Source: Betaproteobacteria bacterium (lineage in GTDB: Bacteria; Pseudomonadota; Gammaproteobacteria; Burkholderiales; Ferrovaceae). Taken from it: a stretch of DNA of 64,000 nt. The notes under the pieces were generated by a model. That model was not told where the DNA came from. It ran no database searches and saw only the letters and a list, made by a program, of their open reading frames with translations. Made by a program: the position numbers and the translations under genes. The first letter of the stretch is position 1; every line of letters begins with the position of its first letter. The stretch spans positions 30,407 to 94,406 of the forward strand of contig JAGXAW010000001.1 in the NCBI GenBank assembly GCA_018971415.1, in the 5' to 3' direction. This document shows positions 1 to 8,452 of the stretch, piece after piece.

Positions 1-162
1 ACCGAAGGAAAGGTTATCCCAGATGGCTCCCTTGTGGTGGGAAGCCCAGGTAAGGTGGTGAGAACGTTAACCGAACAAGAAATTCAAGGGCTTAAAAAGA
101 ACGCCGACAGCTACGTACAACGCTCTTTAGAATACAAAGAGGAACTAATACGAATAGAATAA
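1..162 (+). CDS. C-terminal end of a hexapeptide-repeat (gamma-carbonic-anhydrase-like) protein, partial
   Basis: An open frame enters from the left edge and ends at TAA 160-162; 53 residues are visible. The sequence GSLVVGSPGKVVRTLT followed by a charged helical tail resembles the end of gamma-carbonic-anhydrase/YrdA-type left-handed beta-helix proteins, where the last hexapeptide coil (VPxGSLVxGxPAKVVR) is followed by a C-terminal helix. The hexapeptide coils and any metal-binding histidines lie outside the window, so whether it is a carbonic anhydrase or an acyltransferase cannot be told. It ends 4 nt before the next gene and is probably cotranscribed with it. Confidence 0.7.
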   Translation, partial: TEGKVIPDGSLVVGSPGKVVRTLTEQEIQGLKKNADSYVQRSLEYKEELIRIE

Positions 163-166
163 AGCC

Positions 167-772
167 ATGAACAAAGAAATTTTTTTGTTTGAAGGTCCAG
201 CAGGGACTCTTGAAGTCCTCGTTGAAGAACCTAATAACTCACCAGCTAAAGCCCTTGTCTTTATTGCTCACCCTCATCCTCTTTATGGAGGAACAATGGA
301 CAACAAGGTTACTCAGACCATAGCCAGTACTTTTTTAAGACAAGGCTGTATTGCGGTCAGAATGAACTTCAGAGGGGTAGGAAAAAGCAGTGGTCAATTT
401 GATCACGGGCAAGGGGAAACGGAGGATTGGCTTGCCCTCATCAATCATTTTACTGGTCGCTATCCCCATTTACCCGTATATTACGGAGGGTTCTCCTTTG
501 GCGCCCATGTGATGAGCCAAGTTAACTTAATCAAAAAAGCTGAGAAAATGGTCTTAGTGGGCACGCCATGCGGAAACTTTCCTGTTGCAGAAGTGCCAGC
601 TGAAACCTTACTTATTCATGGCGAACTGGATGAAACCATTCCTTTAATACAGGTTTTACAATGGGCAAGAGAATTTAGTCTTTCAGTGGTGGTCGTTGCG
701 GGTGCTGACCATTTTTTTCATCATCGTTTAACGGTTATCCGCGATTGGATCACACGGTACTTTTTTAAATAA
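167..772 (+). CDS. alpha/beta hydrolase, COG2945-like
   Basis: A 201-residue single-domain alpha/beta hydrolase. Visible hallmarks are the oxyanion-region HPHPLYGGTMDN near the N-terminus, MNFRGVGKSSG, the nucleophile elbow GFSFG (serine), an acidic residue in HGELDETIP and a histidine in GADHFFHH near the C-terminus, which together make a plausible Ser-Asp-His triad. There is no signal peptide, so it is likely cytoplasmic. The layout matches small uncharacterised bacterial hydrolases of COG2945; the substrate is unknown. It begins 4 nt after the previous frame and is followed 9 nt later by hemJ. Confidence 0.85.
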   Translation: MNKEIFLFEGPAGTLEVLVEEPNNSPAKALVFIAHPHPLYGGTMDNKVTQTIASTFLRQGCIAVRMNFRGVGKSSGQFDHGQGETEDWLALINHFTGRYPHLPVYYGGFSFGAHVMSQVNLIKKAEKMVLVGTPCGNFPVAEVPAETLLIHGELDETIPLIQVLQWAREFSLSVVVVAGADHFFHHRLTVIRDWITRYFFK

Positions 773-781
773 AGGATCAAT

Positions 782-1204
782 ATGTCTTTTCTAACACTTA
801 AATCGCTTCATGTTATTTTGATGGTAACCTGGTTTGCTGGCTTGTTTTATTTACCGAGGCTATATGTTTATCACGCCATGCTTGATGATGACGCAAAAGG
901 AAATGAACGCTTCAAAATCATGGAAAGAAAACTGTTTTGGGGAATTATGACGCCGGGCGGTATTTTTACTGTGATCACAGGTTTAGCCATGGTGATTATT
1001 TACCATGACATAGGAGTATGGCTTCATATCAAACTCACTTTGGTGGCCTTACTGATCATCTATCATGTTTGGTGTGGTAAGCTGCTTAATGACTTTAAAT
1101 ACGACAAAAATCAACACAGTCATGTCTGGTATCGCTGGTTTAACGAATTTCCAGTGCTCATTATTATTCCTGTGGTTTTTCTGGTTATCTATAAACCATT
1201 CTAA
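782..1204 (+). CDS. hemJ: protoporphyrinogen IX oxidase, HemJ type
   Basis: A 140-residue membrane protein with four hydrophobic segments. The N-terminus (SLHVILMVTWFAGLFYLPRLYVYH) is the conserved start of the HemJ/UPF0093 family, with the histidine of the first helix and the FAGLFYLPRL block intact; a lysine follows in the third segment (LHIKLTLV). HemJ oxidises protoporphyrinogen IX to protoporphyrin IX in the inner membrane as the penultimate step of heme synthesis. Length is normal for the family. It sits 9 nt after a hydrolase gene and 6 nt before a methyltransferase gene, so it is probably in one transcript. Confidence 0.92.
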   Translation: MSFLTLKSLHVILMVTWFAGLFYLPRLYVYHAMLDDDAKGNERFKIMERKLFWGIMTPGGIFTVITGLAMVIIYHDIGVWLHIKLTLVALLIIYHVWCGKLLNDFKYDKNQHSHVWYRWFNEFPVLIIIPVVFLVIYKPF

Positions 1205-1210
1205 CCAACG

Positions 1211-2359
1211 ATGACTATTTTTTCTTTCTTTGCCACCTGTCCTAAAGGGTTAGAACAGCCCTTATTGGATGAGCTACAAAAACTCGGTTTACAGGACTTA
1301 ATGGCTGGTGAGGCAGGCGTTTGGTTTAGCGGAAACTTCACTCAAGGGATGAAAGCCAACCTGTATTCTCGCATTGCCAGCCGTATTCTTCTATTGATCG
1401 CAAAGGGAGAGTACGCCCATGAGCAGGATTTATATGAAAGCGCTTATTCTTTTCCATGGGTAAATTGGTTCGATGCTCACCAAAGCTTCATGATCACCAC
1501 CAATGCTAAAAATTGTCCTTTAAAGAGTTTGGATTTTGTTACGCTGCGTATTAAAGACGCTATTTGCGACCAGTTTCGTGAAGAACAAGGCAACCGCCCG
1601 TCTATCGACACCAGAGAACCTGATGTGCGTATTTATGTTTATTTAACAGAACATGATTATTTTTATTATTTGGACATGAGCGGCGAAGCACTCTTTAAAC
1701 GTGGCGCTCGAATTGAAAGCGGAGAGACTCCCTTAAAAAAGAATTTAGCAGCCGGACTATTATCACTCAGTGGTTGGCAACCAGGCATTCCTTTACTTGA
1801 TATGTTTTGTGGCTCAGGAACAATTTTAAGTGAAGCTGCAGAAATCAGCCTAACACGCGCACCAGGTTTGAATCGACATTTTGGCTTTGAGAAATTAAAA
1901 GTCCATGATCAACACAGCTGGCAAGTTCTATTAAACGAAGCAAAGCATCAGGTTCAAGAGCAAAAAACTCTACCTATCTGGGGTTATGACTTAAAGGGTG
2001 ATGCCATAGAAGCGAGTCGGACGAATTTTGAAGCCTCTGATTTAGCTCAATCTATTACCTTAAAACAAGTGAATGCCGTAGAGTCTCAACCGCCCATAGA
2101 AAAAGGGATGATTGTTTCCAATCCTCCCTATGGTGTCCGATTGAGCGAACAGTCTTTTTTACAAGCGCTGTATCCTCAACTGGGAGAAACCTTAAAAAAA
2201 CGCTATACAAACTGGGACGGATGGTTTTTAACAGCGGATCTCACCTTTCCGAAAGGATTACGCTTAAAACCTAACCGAAAAATTCCATTATTCAATGGGG
2301 CGCTGGAATGCAGACTTTTTCATATTCCTCTCGTTGCTGGGTCAAACAGGAAAAAATGA
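1211..2359 (+). CDS. THUMP-domain 23S rRNA guanine-N2 methyltransferase, RlmL type
   Basis: A 382-residue protein. The N-terminal third (FATCPKGLEQPLLDEL onward) is a ferredoxin-like/THUMP RNA-binding module; the C-terminal half is a class I SAM methyltransferase with motif I DMFCGSGTILSEAA and the catalytic SNPPYGVRL, an NPPY motif typical of N2-guanine methyltransferases. E. coli RlmL (YcbY) is a roughly 700-residue fusion with RlmK; this protein covers only the RlmL half, which is common in betaproteobacteria. The probable product is m2G in 23S rRNA (position 2445 in E. coli), but other THUMP methyltransferases share the fold. Confidence 0.85.
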   Translation: MTIFSFFATCPKGLEQPLLDELQKLGLQDLMAGEAGVWFSGNFTQGMKANLYSRIASRILLLIAKGEYAHEQDLYESAYSFPWVNWFDAHQSFMITTNAKNCPLKSLDFVTLRIKDAICDQFREEQGNRPSIDTREPDVRIYVYLTEHDYFYYLDMSGEALFKRGARIESGETPLKKNLAAGLLSLSGWQPGIPLLDMFCGSGTILSEAAEISLTRAPGLNRHFGFEKLKVHDQHSWQVLLNEAKHQVQEQKTLPIWGYDLKGDAIEASRTNFEASDLAQSITLKQVNAVESQPPIEKGMIVSNPPYGVRLSEQSFLQALYPQLGETLKKRYTNWDGWFLTADLTFPKGLRLKPNRKIPLFNGALECRLFHIPLVAGSNRKK

Positions 2360-2372
2360 CATAATTTTGTAT

Positions 2373-2406
2373 TTGTAACAATTTCGTCACATTGAGTCGG
2401 TATAAA
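2373..2406 (+). promoter_or_regulatory. PhoB-dependent promoter (Pho box plus -10) of phoBR
   Basis: Two 7-bp half sites, TTGTAAC (2373-2379) and TCGTCAC (2384-2390), are separated by the AT spacer AATT, which is the 7-4-7 architecture of a Pho box (consensus CTGTCAT-N4-CTGTCAC). Exactly 10 bp after the box lies TATAAA (2401-2406), the -10 position expected when PhoB bound at the box replaces a -35 element. Transcription would start near 2412-2414. This fits autoregulation of phoB by PhoB. The half sites match consensus at only 4 and 5 of 7 positions. Confidence 0.65.
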
Positions 2407-2464
2407 GGCAGTCATGGAAATGGCAAATTTACCCACTCAAAATCTTTACTCAATGGAGGCAAAT

Positions 2465-3154
2465 TTGGCCGCTAATATTTTGCTTGTTGAAGACGAACCT
2501 GCTATTCAAGATTTAATCTCAATGAATCTTCGTCAAGCCGGTCACTCTCCTATCCTTTCCTCTGACGCTGGTGAAGCCTTAGAAAAGGTTCGTGACACCC
2601 TCCCAGATCTGATTCTTGTTGACTGGATGTTGCCCGGGATGAGTGGCATTGAACTCATTAGACGTTTAAGAAATAATGATCGAACTCGAAATGTGCCCAT
2701 TATCATGCTTACCGCCAGAGCTGATGAGAATGATAAGTTAGCCGGTCTTGATTCCGGGGCAGATGACTATATTACCAAACCCTTTTCAATACGCGAACTC
2801 AATGCCAGAATTAAGGCAGTATTGCGTCGTCGCGCCCCTCAAATCACTGAAGATAAAGTGGTATTTAAACATTTAACCCTCGACCCAAGTACACATCGAG
2901 TCAACGCCAATGGACAAGACTTAAATCTGGGACCAACAGAATTTAAGTTATTACACTTTTTCATGACTCATCCTGAAAGAGTCTACTCAAGAACACAAAT
3001 CCTTGATCAAGTGTGGGGGGATCATGTGTTTATTGAAGAACGAACTGTTGATGTTCATATACGCAGATTACGTGCCGCCCTTGAAAGCACGGGTGCCGCC
3101 TCCTTACTACAAACCGTTAGAGGGGCTGGATATCGCTTAACAGCTATCGCCTGA
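2465..3154 (+). CDS. phoB: phosphate regulon response regulator PhoB
   Basis: OmpR/PhoB-family regulator: receiver domain (VEDEPAIQDL, phospho-acceptor Asp in LVDWMLPG, LTARADE, conserved Lys in YITKPFS) followed by a winged-helix DNA-binding domain ending VDVHIRRLRAAL...VRGAGYRL. I place the start at TTG 2465, giving 229 residues as in E. coli PhoB and the canonical LAANILLVEDEP beginning, with GGAGG at 2455-2459 five bases upstream. An in-frame ATG at 2414 would add 17 residues but coincides with the predicted transcription start. Partner of the kinase PhoR encoded just downstream. Confidence 0.95.
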   Translation: MAANILLVEDEPAIQDLISMNLRQAGHSPILSSDAGEALEKVRDTLPDLILVDWMLPGMSGIELIRRLRNNDRTRNVPIIMLTARADENDKLAGLDSGADDYITKPFSIRELNARIKAVLRRRAPQITEDKVVFKHLTLDPSTHRVNANGQDLNLGPTEFKLLHFFMTHPERVYSRTQILDQVWGDHVFIEERTVDVHIRRLRAALESTGAASLLQTVRGAGYRLTAIA

Positions 3155-3168
3155 AAGTCATTTGTCTG

Positions 3169-3201
3169 ATAATCTCACACTATTACTAAAAGTGAGATTA
3201 T
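3169..3201 (+). promoter_or_regulatory. RNA hairpin covering the phoR ribosome-binding site and start codon
   Basis: A perfect 10-bp inverted repeat: ATAATCTCAC (3169-3178) and GTGAGATTAT (3192-3201), with a 13-nt loop. The 3' arm contains the only Shine-Dalgarno-like sequence before phoR (GTGAG) and the first two bases of its ATG (3200-3202). Folding would bury the start site, so it probably lowers phoR translation relative to phoB or couples it to ribosomes leaving phoB, whose stop lies 17 nt before the hairpin. No U-run follows, so it is not an intrinsic terminator. Confidence 0.6.
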
Positions 3202-4516
3202 GGTTCGTTTTTTCATCATTACATTAAGTGCTGTTTTACTGGCTGCAATACTGGGAATAACCATTGGTTACTCCCTTGAGGCCACATGGGGTTGGTTGGC
3301 TTTTTCAAGCTTACTGTTACTTTTTATTTTTTATAACACTAAAAAACTCTACCAGCTCTCTTGTTGGTTGTCCAAGCATGGTGGTAATACCCACTTCCCC
3401 AACGCAGGGAACGCCTGGGATCAAGCTTTCTCACAATTGTCTGCATTAGAAAAAAATACCGTTTCTATTCAAAATAAACTCAAAGAGGCACTCATTCGCT
3501 TTCAAAAAGCAGGAGAAGCTTTACCTAATGGTATTATTGTATTGGACAAAGACGACCGCATTCAGTGGTGTAATCCAAGCGCTGAAAAACACTTCGAAAT
3601 CAATCTTGAACGTGACCGACTGCAGGCGCTGTCTTATTTAATCAGACACTCTGCTTTTCTTGCTTGGTTAAAACTGGGTACACCAAAAGAGTCTATTCTC
3701 ATAAAAGGTATTCGTGGCAGCGAGATTACATTGTCTATCATCATGGTGCCCTATAGCAGTGATGAAAGATTATTGGTTAGCCACGATGTCTCTCAAGTTG
3801 AAATCGATGAAAAAGTCCGTAGAGACTTTGTCGCCAACGTCTCCCATGAGCTCAGAACGCCATTAACTGTCGTTGGTGGCTTTATCGAAACATTAATCGA
3901 TAATCCCAATATTGAAAAAAGTACGGTCGATCATATTTACCAGACAATACACCAGCAAACCAACCGTATGTTTCATATTGTCGAAGAGCTACTCTCCTTA
4001 TCAAGCCTTGAGTCGCAACAGTTCCCCGCTCCAAAAACACCTGTTTCTGTTGAGTTTTTATTAGAACAAATTAAACAAATGGCTGCACACATTAGCGGCC
4101 AACGGCATCATATTGAAGTGCAATGCCAAGATCCTGAAAGTTATATTTTGGGTTCTAGTAACGCTCTCATCAGCGCTTTTTCAAATTTGGTCTCCAATGC
4201 CGTTCGCTACACTCCTGATCAAGGCCAGATTAATATTGTCTGGCGTATTGTGAATAACGAAGGATTGTTTAGTGTTCAAGACACTGGGATCGGGATTGCA
4301 AGAGAACATATTACTCGGCTTACTGAGCGTTTCTACCGCGTTGATAAAGAGCGTTCACGCAGCACTGGTGGGACTGGTTTAGGGCTTGCTATTGTCAAAC
4401 AAATTGCATCACACCATGACGCCTCTTTAGATATTCAAAGTACCTTAGGCGAAGGAAGTACTTTTACATTAACCTTCCCTGCTGACAGAATTCAACTTGC
4501 TAACAACAGTCATTAG
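3200..4516 (+). CDS. phoR: phosphate regulon sensor histidine kinase PhoR
   Basis: A 438-residue kinase. The N-terminus has two membrane segments (about residues 1-25 and 30-45), then a PAS domain (LPNGIIVLDKDDRIQWCNPSAE), a HisKA dimerisation domain with the phospho-accepting histidine in NVSHELRTPL, and a HATPase domain with N box NLVSNAVRYT, G1 DTGIGIA and G2 GGTGLGLAI. This is the standard PhoR architecture; it autophosphorylates and controls PhoB under phosphate limitation, normally through PhoU and the Pst transporter, which are not in this window. ptsH follows after 11 nt. Confidence 0.94.
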   Translation: MVRFFIITLSAVLLAAILGITIGYSLEATWGWLAFSSLLLLFIFYNTKKLYQLSCWLSKHGGNTHFPNAGNAWDQAFSQLSALEKNTVSIQNKLKEALIRFQKAGEALPNGIIVLDKDDRIQWCNPSAEKHFEINLERDRLQALSYLIRHSAFLAWLKLGTPKESILIKGIRGSEITLSIIMVPYSSDERLLVSHDVSQVEIDEKVRRDFVANVSHELRTPLTVVGGFIETLIDNPNIEKSTVDHIYQTIHQQTNRMFHIVEELLSLSSLESQQFPAPKTPVSVEFLLEQIKQMAAHISGQRHHIEVQCQDPESYILGSSNALISAFSNLVSNAVRYTPDQGQINIVWRIVNNEGLFSVQDTGIGIAREHITRLTERFYRVDKERSRSTGGTGLGLAIVKQIASHHDASLDIQSTLGEGSTFTLTFPADRIQLANNSH

Positions 4517-4527
4517 GATTACCCATT

Positions 4528-4797
4528 ATGATTAGCCGTGAAATTGAAATTATTAACAAGTTAGGATTGCATGCCAGAGCATCCGCAAAACTAACACAAA
4601 CCGCCTCACAATTTAGCGCTGATATTGGTATCACACGTAATAATAAACGCGTGAATGCAAAAAGTATTATGGGTGTGATGATGTTAGCTGCAAGCCGAGG
4701 GACTACTGTTATACTGGATTGTCAGGGGGCTGATGAAGAGCAAGCCATGCAAGCTCTGGTTGAGTTAATTCATAATAAATTTGATGAGGAAGAATAA
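4528..4797 (+). CDS. ptsH: phosphocarrier protein HPr
   Basis: An 89-residue HPr. The active-site histidine is His15 in NKLGLHARAS and the regulatory serine is at position 46 in NAKSIMGVMM. It accepts phosphate from enzyme I and passes it to EIIA proteins. No EIIA or sugar-specific EIIBC is encoded in the window, and many betaproteobacteria use this phosphorelay mainly for regulation. The gene starts 11 nt after phoR and its stop codon abuts the ptsI ATG. Confidence 0.95.
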   Translation: MISREIEIINKLGLHARASAKLTQTASQFSADIGITRNNKRVNAKSIMGVMMLAASRGTTVILDCQGADEEQAMQALVELIHNKFDEEE

Positions 4798-6528
4798 ATG
4801 AGCTACACCATCCATGGGATTGCCGTGTCAAATGGAATCGCTATCGGACGTGCACATTTATTTTCTCATACTTCGATTGAGGTCACCCACTACAGCATCA
4901 ACGAAGATCAAATAGAGCAAGAGATTGAACGCTTTAAGGATGCTATTCATGAAGCCAGAAGCGAATTAGAAACCCTGCAGTCAAATATCCCAGAAAACGC
5001 TCCCACTGAATTCTCTGCATTCTTGCAGTTGCATTTAATGATACTCAATGATGGAACACTGAGTAATGAACCCATTGGTTTAATTAAACATCAACAATGC
5101 AATGCGGAATGGGCGCTCAGGCTACAAATGGATCAACTGATTGAGCAGTTTCAATTAATTGAAGATCCTTATTTAAGAGAGAGGCAAGCGGACGTTGTCC
5201 AGGTTGTAGAACGTATTCTAAAGGTGTTGTTAGGTAAAAAATCCGCCGCCATGCCCACCTGGGATCAGGGAGAAGAAATTATCTTGGTTGCCCATGATTT
5301 AGGCCCAGCTGACATGCTGGTGTTTAAAAACCAGGCTTTTCAGGCATTCATCACAGACATGGGGGGAGCCACCTCACACACTGCCATCTTGGCTCGAGGT
5401 TTAAGTATCCCATCGGTGGTCGCCTTGCATCATGCATGGCATATCATTAAAGAAGGTGAGCTTCTCATTATTGATGGCACCTGTGGTGTGGTGATTGTTA
5501 ACCCTGATGAGACGGTATTAACAGAATACAGGGTTAAACAAGAGCAGTGGAATGAACAAAAGAAAAAGTTAAAAAAATTACGTTTAACTCCCGCTAAATC
5601 TCTCGATAACCAAGACATTCTTCTTCTGGCCAATATTGAATCACCCCAGGATATGGACACCGTTAAAAAAAGTGGTGCCCTGGGAGTTGGCTTATATCGT
5701 ACTGAATTCTTGTTCATGAACCGCACAAGCGCGCCAGGTGAAGAAGAACAATTTAAAGCTTACCGTAAAGTGGTTGAGTCAATTAAAGGGCAGCCCGTAA
5801 TTATCCGCACTCTCGATATTGGTGCTGATAAACCCATTGAAAGTCTGAGTACGGGACATACACTCAACCCAGCATTGGGTTTAAGAGCCGTACGTTACTG
5901 CCTATCAGAACCCCATCTTTTTAAAATTCAATTACGGGCTATTTTAAGAGCATCACAATTTGGTGACGTACACTGTTTAATTCCCATGATTTCAAGTAAT
6001 CATGAAATCAAACAGACCATGGCGATTATTAATCAAGCTAAAAAAGAGTTATCTGAGGAAGGAATTGCGTTTAATCCTCATTTACCGATTGGTGCCATGA
6101 TTGAGGTTCCAGCAGCTGCACTGGCACTCCCACTCATTCTTGACCAGTTGGATTTTATCTCTATTGGTACCAACGATTTAATTCAATATACCCTGGCCAT
6201 TGATCGCTCTGACGACTCTGTCGCTCATCTTTACAATCCTGTTCATCCGGCCATATTAACGCTTATTGCTAACACCATTAACTATGCACATCGCAATAAC
6301 AAACCAGTGGCAGTGTGTGGAGAAATGGCGGGGGACCCCCAACTCACAAGACTTTTACTTGGCATGGGTCTTAGGGAGTTTTCTATGCATCCCGCGCACA
6401 TTCCAGAAGTAAAACAAATTATTCTCAACACAGATATTGAGAACATCAGAAAACTAACCAAAAAAATCTTAAAAACCTACGATTTCCAAAGAATCAACGA
6501 GCTCATCAACCAACTTAACCATGGTTAG
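4798..6528 (+). CDS. ptsI: phosphoenolpyruvate-protein phosphotransferase (enzyme I)
   Basis: A 576-residue full-length enzyme I. The N-terminal HPr-binding/phosphohistidine domain carries GGATSHTAILARG (phospho-His); the C-terminal PEP-binding barrel has RTEFLFMNR, IRTLDIGADK, IGTNDLIQYTLA and the catalytic-cysteine region VAVCGEMAGDP. It transfers phosphate from PEP to HPr. Start ATG 4798 follows the ptsH stop directly, so the two are translationally coupled. The 3' end overlaps convergent pyrE by 4 nt. Confidence 0.96.
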   Translation: MSYTIHGIAVSNGIAIGRAHLFSHTSIEVTHYSINEDQIEQEIERFKDAIHEARSELETLQSNIPENAPTEFSAFLQLHLMILNDGTLSNEPIGLIKHQQCNAEWALRLQMDQLIEQFQLIEDPYLRERQADVVQVVERILKVLLGKKSAAMPTWDQGEEIILVAHDLGPADMLVFKNQAFQAFITDMGGATSHTAILARGLSIPSVVALHHAWHIIKEGELLIIDGTCGVVIVNPDETVLTEYRVKQEQWNEQKKKLKKLRLTPAKSLDNQDILLLANIESPQDMDTVKKSGALGVGLYRTEFLFMNRTSAPGEEEQFKAYRKVVESIKGQPVIIRTLDIGADKPIESLSTGHTLNPALGLRAVRYCLSEPHLFKIQLRAILRASQFGDVHCLIPMISSNHEIKQTMAIINQAKKELSEEGIAFNPHLPIGAMIEVPAAALALPLILDQLDFISIGTNDLIQYTLAIDRSDDSVAHLYNPVHPAILTLIANTINYAHRNNKPVAVCGEMAGDPQLTRLLLGMGLREFSMHPAHIPEVKQIILNTDIENIRKLTKKILKTYDFQRINELINQLNHG

Positions 6529-7172
6529 TTAGCCTTCACCCCATATTGCTTTCTATAGGCCAAGGTCTTTTCGGCATACTGACTGAGCTCAGGGTCATCA
6601 TTAAGATAAACCAATAAGTCATCTAAGTTAGCGATACTTAATACCGGGATACCTAGTTTTTCCCTCACTTCTTGAGCTGCGGAGAGGTGTGTTAAGCCCC
6701 TCTCCATTCTGTCTAAGGCAGTCACCACGCCAACGGGAGTCGCGCCGGCTAACTTAATCATATCAAAGGATTCACGCACAGAGGTGCCAGCAGAGATCAC
6801 ATCATCAACAATCAATACTCTACCTGTTACTGGGGCTCCTACTAACGTTCCACCCTCACCATGGTCTTTGGCTTCCTTACGGTTATAACTAAAGGGTACT
6901 TCTCGCCCTTGTTTAGCAAAGGAAATGGCAATGGCTGCCGCCAAAGAAATCCCCTTATAAGCCGGTCCAAACAAAACATCAAACTCAATGGCTGAATGAT
7001 TAATGGTTTGCACATAAAAATCGGCTAATCGGGATAGAGCGGTGCCTGTGTAAAACAATCCTGCGTTAAAAAAATAAGGCGACTGACGGCCTGCCTTCGT
7101 TGTAAACTCACCAAAACGCAGGACCTTTTGCTCCACCGCAAAGGCAATAAAATCGGTATGAAAGTTGCTCAT
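6525..7172 (-). CDS. pyrE: orotate phosphoribosyltransferase
   Basis: A 215-residue type I phosphoribosyltransferase. The PRPP-binding motif RVLIVDDVISAGTS is intact, preceded by the catalytic lysine-rich loop (NRKEAKDHGEGG). It makes orotidine 5'-monophosphate from orotate and PRPP in pyrimidine biosynthesis. Length equals that of other betaproteobacterial PyrE. It is divergent from the AmpG-like gene (41 nt apart) and its end overlaps ptsI by 4 nt. Confidence 0.95.
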   Translation of the reverse strand: MSNFHTDFIAFAVEQKVLRFGEFTTKAGRQSPYFFNAGLFYTGTALSRLADFYVQTINHSAIEFDVLFGPAYKGISLAAAIAISFAKQGREVPFSYNRKEAKDHGEGGTLVGAPVTGRVLIVDDVISAGTSVRESFDMIKLAGATPVGVVTALDRMERGLTHLSAAQEVREKLGIPVLSIANLDDLLVYLNDDPELSQYAEKTLAYRKQYGVKAN

Positions 7173-7213
7173 TATTTACTCACTTAATTTATGATGACAG
7201 GATATCACAGGAG

Positions 7214-8452
7214 ATGAGCTTGTCAGAGTCAAAAACATTATCAGTTAAAAGACAGCTTCTCATTTTATGTATGGGATTTGCCTCGGGTCTACCCTTGGCG
7301 CTGACAGGAACCACCTTACAGGCATGGCTTGTCAATAGTGGTATTGGTATTAAAGCAGTAGGTTTCTTTGCTGCTATTGGCATTCCTTATACGTGGAAAT
7401 TTATTTGGTCTCCATTAATGGATCGCTATTATATTCCGCGTTTAGGTAGACGAAAAACCTGGCTACTGCTCACCCAAGTCTCTTTATTTTTTTCTATCAA
7501 TTGGCTCAGTACACTCGACCCCCATGAAAGCATCGGACAGTTTGGCCTTGTTGCTTTATTAATCGCTTTTTTTTCTGCCTCGCAAGATGTTGTCATTGAT
7601 GCTTACCGAACCGACATCTTAAAGCCTAGCGAACGGGGGATGGGCTCGGCCATGGCAGTACTTGGCTATCGTTTGGCGATGCTGGCATCAGGAGCGGGAG
7701 GGCTCATCTTGGCCTCTTATTTAGGCTTTCACAAAACCTATCAAGTGATGGCCGTATTTATGGTGTTAATGATAGCCATTTCGTTATTTTCACCTGAACC
7801 TTTAATAGGACAAATACCGAAAAACGATTATCCCTTTTTAGCACCGATAGTAGAGTTCTTTCAACGACCTTTTGCACTGTCTTTTTTAATTCTTATTGTG
7901 TTGTATAAATTAAGCGACGCGCTAGCAGGGTCCCTCACTACAGCCTTCTTAATGCAAGGCGTTCACTTTACTCTTATCGAAGTGGGTGCTGTAAATAAAG
8001 GGGTGGGGCTCGGCGCAACTCTTGCGGGAGCCTTTATTGGTGGACTACTCATGACGCGGATGAATTTATACCGTTCATTATTGGTTTTTGGTGTGCTCCA
8101 GGCGTTGGCGACACTCTCATTTGCTCTTCTTGCACAACAGGGACATCAAACAACTCTGATGGTGATCAGTGTCTTTTTGGAAAACTTTACTTCCGGAATG
8201 GGGACTGCAGCCTTAAGCGCTTTACTAATGTCTTTGTGTCATCATCAATTCAGCGCCACTCAATTTGCCCTATTAAGTGCGCTTTCAGCTGTGGGAAGAG
8301 TCTATTTATCTCCTCTTGCAGGATTAATCGTAGAGAGTTCGGGATGGGTTAATTTCTTCTTAATCACAACACTCGCTGCCCTACCAGGACTGATCATCAT
8401 AGGGTGGCTAAAAGGGAAGCTAACCGAGTTGTCTACGAAGCAAATTTTGTAA
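7214..8452 (+). CDS. AmpG-like muropeptide permease (MFS)
   Basis: A 412-residue major facilitator protein with about 12 hydrophobic segments. The first segment LILCMGFASGLPLALTGTTLQAWL and the loop YTWKFIWSPLMDRY...GRRKTWLLLTQ are typical of AmpG, which imports anhydro-muropeptides for cell-wall recycling. Another MFS substrate remains possible. The ATG at 7214 lies downstream of GGAGATGAG. The 3' end overlaps convergent metW by 20 nt. Confidence 0.8.
   Translation: MSLSESKTLSVKRQLLILCMGFASGLPLALTGTTLQAWLVNSGIGIKAVGFFAAIGIPYTWKFIWSPLMDRYYIPRLGRRKTWLLLTQVSLFFSINWLSTLDPHESIGQFGLVALLIAFFSASQDVVIDAYRTDILKPSERGMGSAMAVLGYRLAMLASGAGGLILASYLGFHKTYQVMAVFMVLMIAISLFSPEPLIGQIPKNDYPFLAPIVEFFQRPFALSFLILIVLYKLSDALAGSLTTAFLMQGVHFTLIEVGAVNKGVGLGATLAGAFIGGLLMTRMNLYRSLLVFGVLQALATLSFALLAQQGHQTTLMVISVFLENFTSGMGTAALSALLMSLCHHQFSATQFALLSALSAVGRVYLSPLAGLIVESSGWVNFFLITTLAALPGLIIIGWLKGKLTELSTKQIL

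Noticed and set aside
2414..2464. 17-residue N-terminal extension of PhoB from ATG 2414
   Set aside because: The ATG falls on the predicted transcription start, and the extension is not part of the PhoB family; TTG 2465 with GGAGG fits better.
3169..3201. phoB-phoR hairpin as an intrinsic terminator
   Set aside because: No T-run follows the second arm, and the arm contains the phoR start codon.
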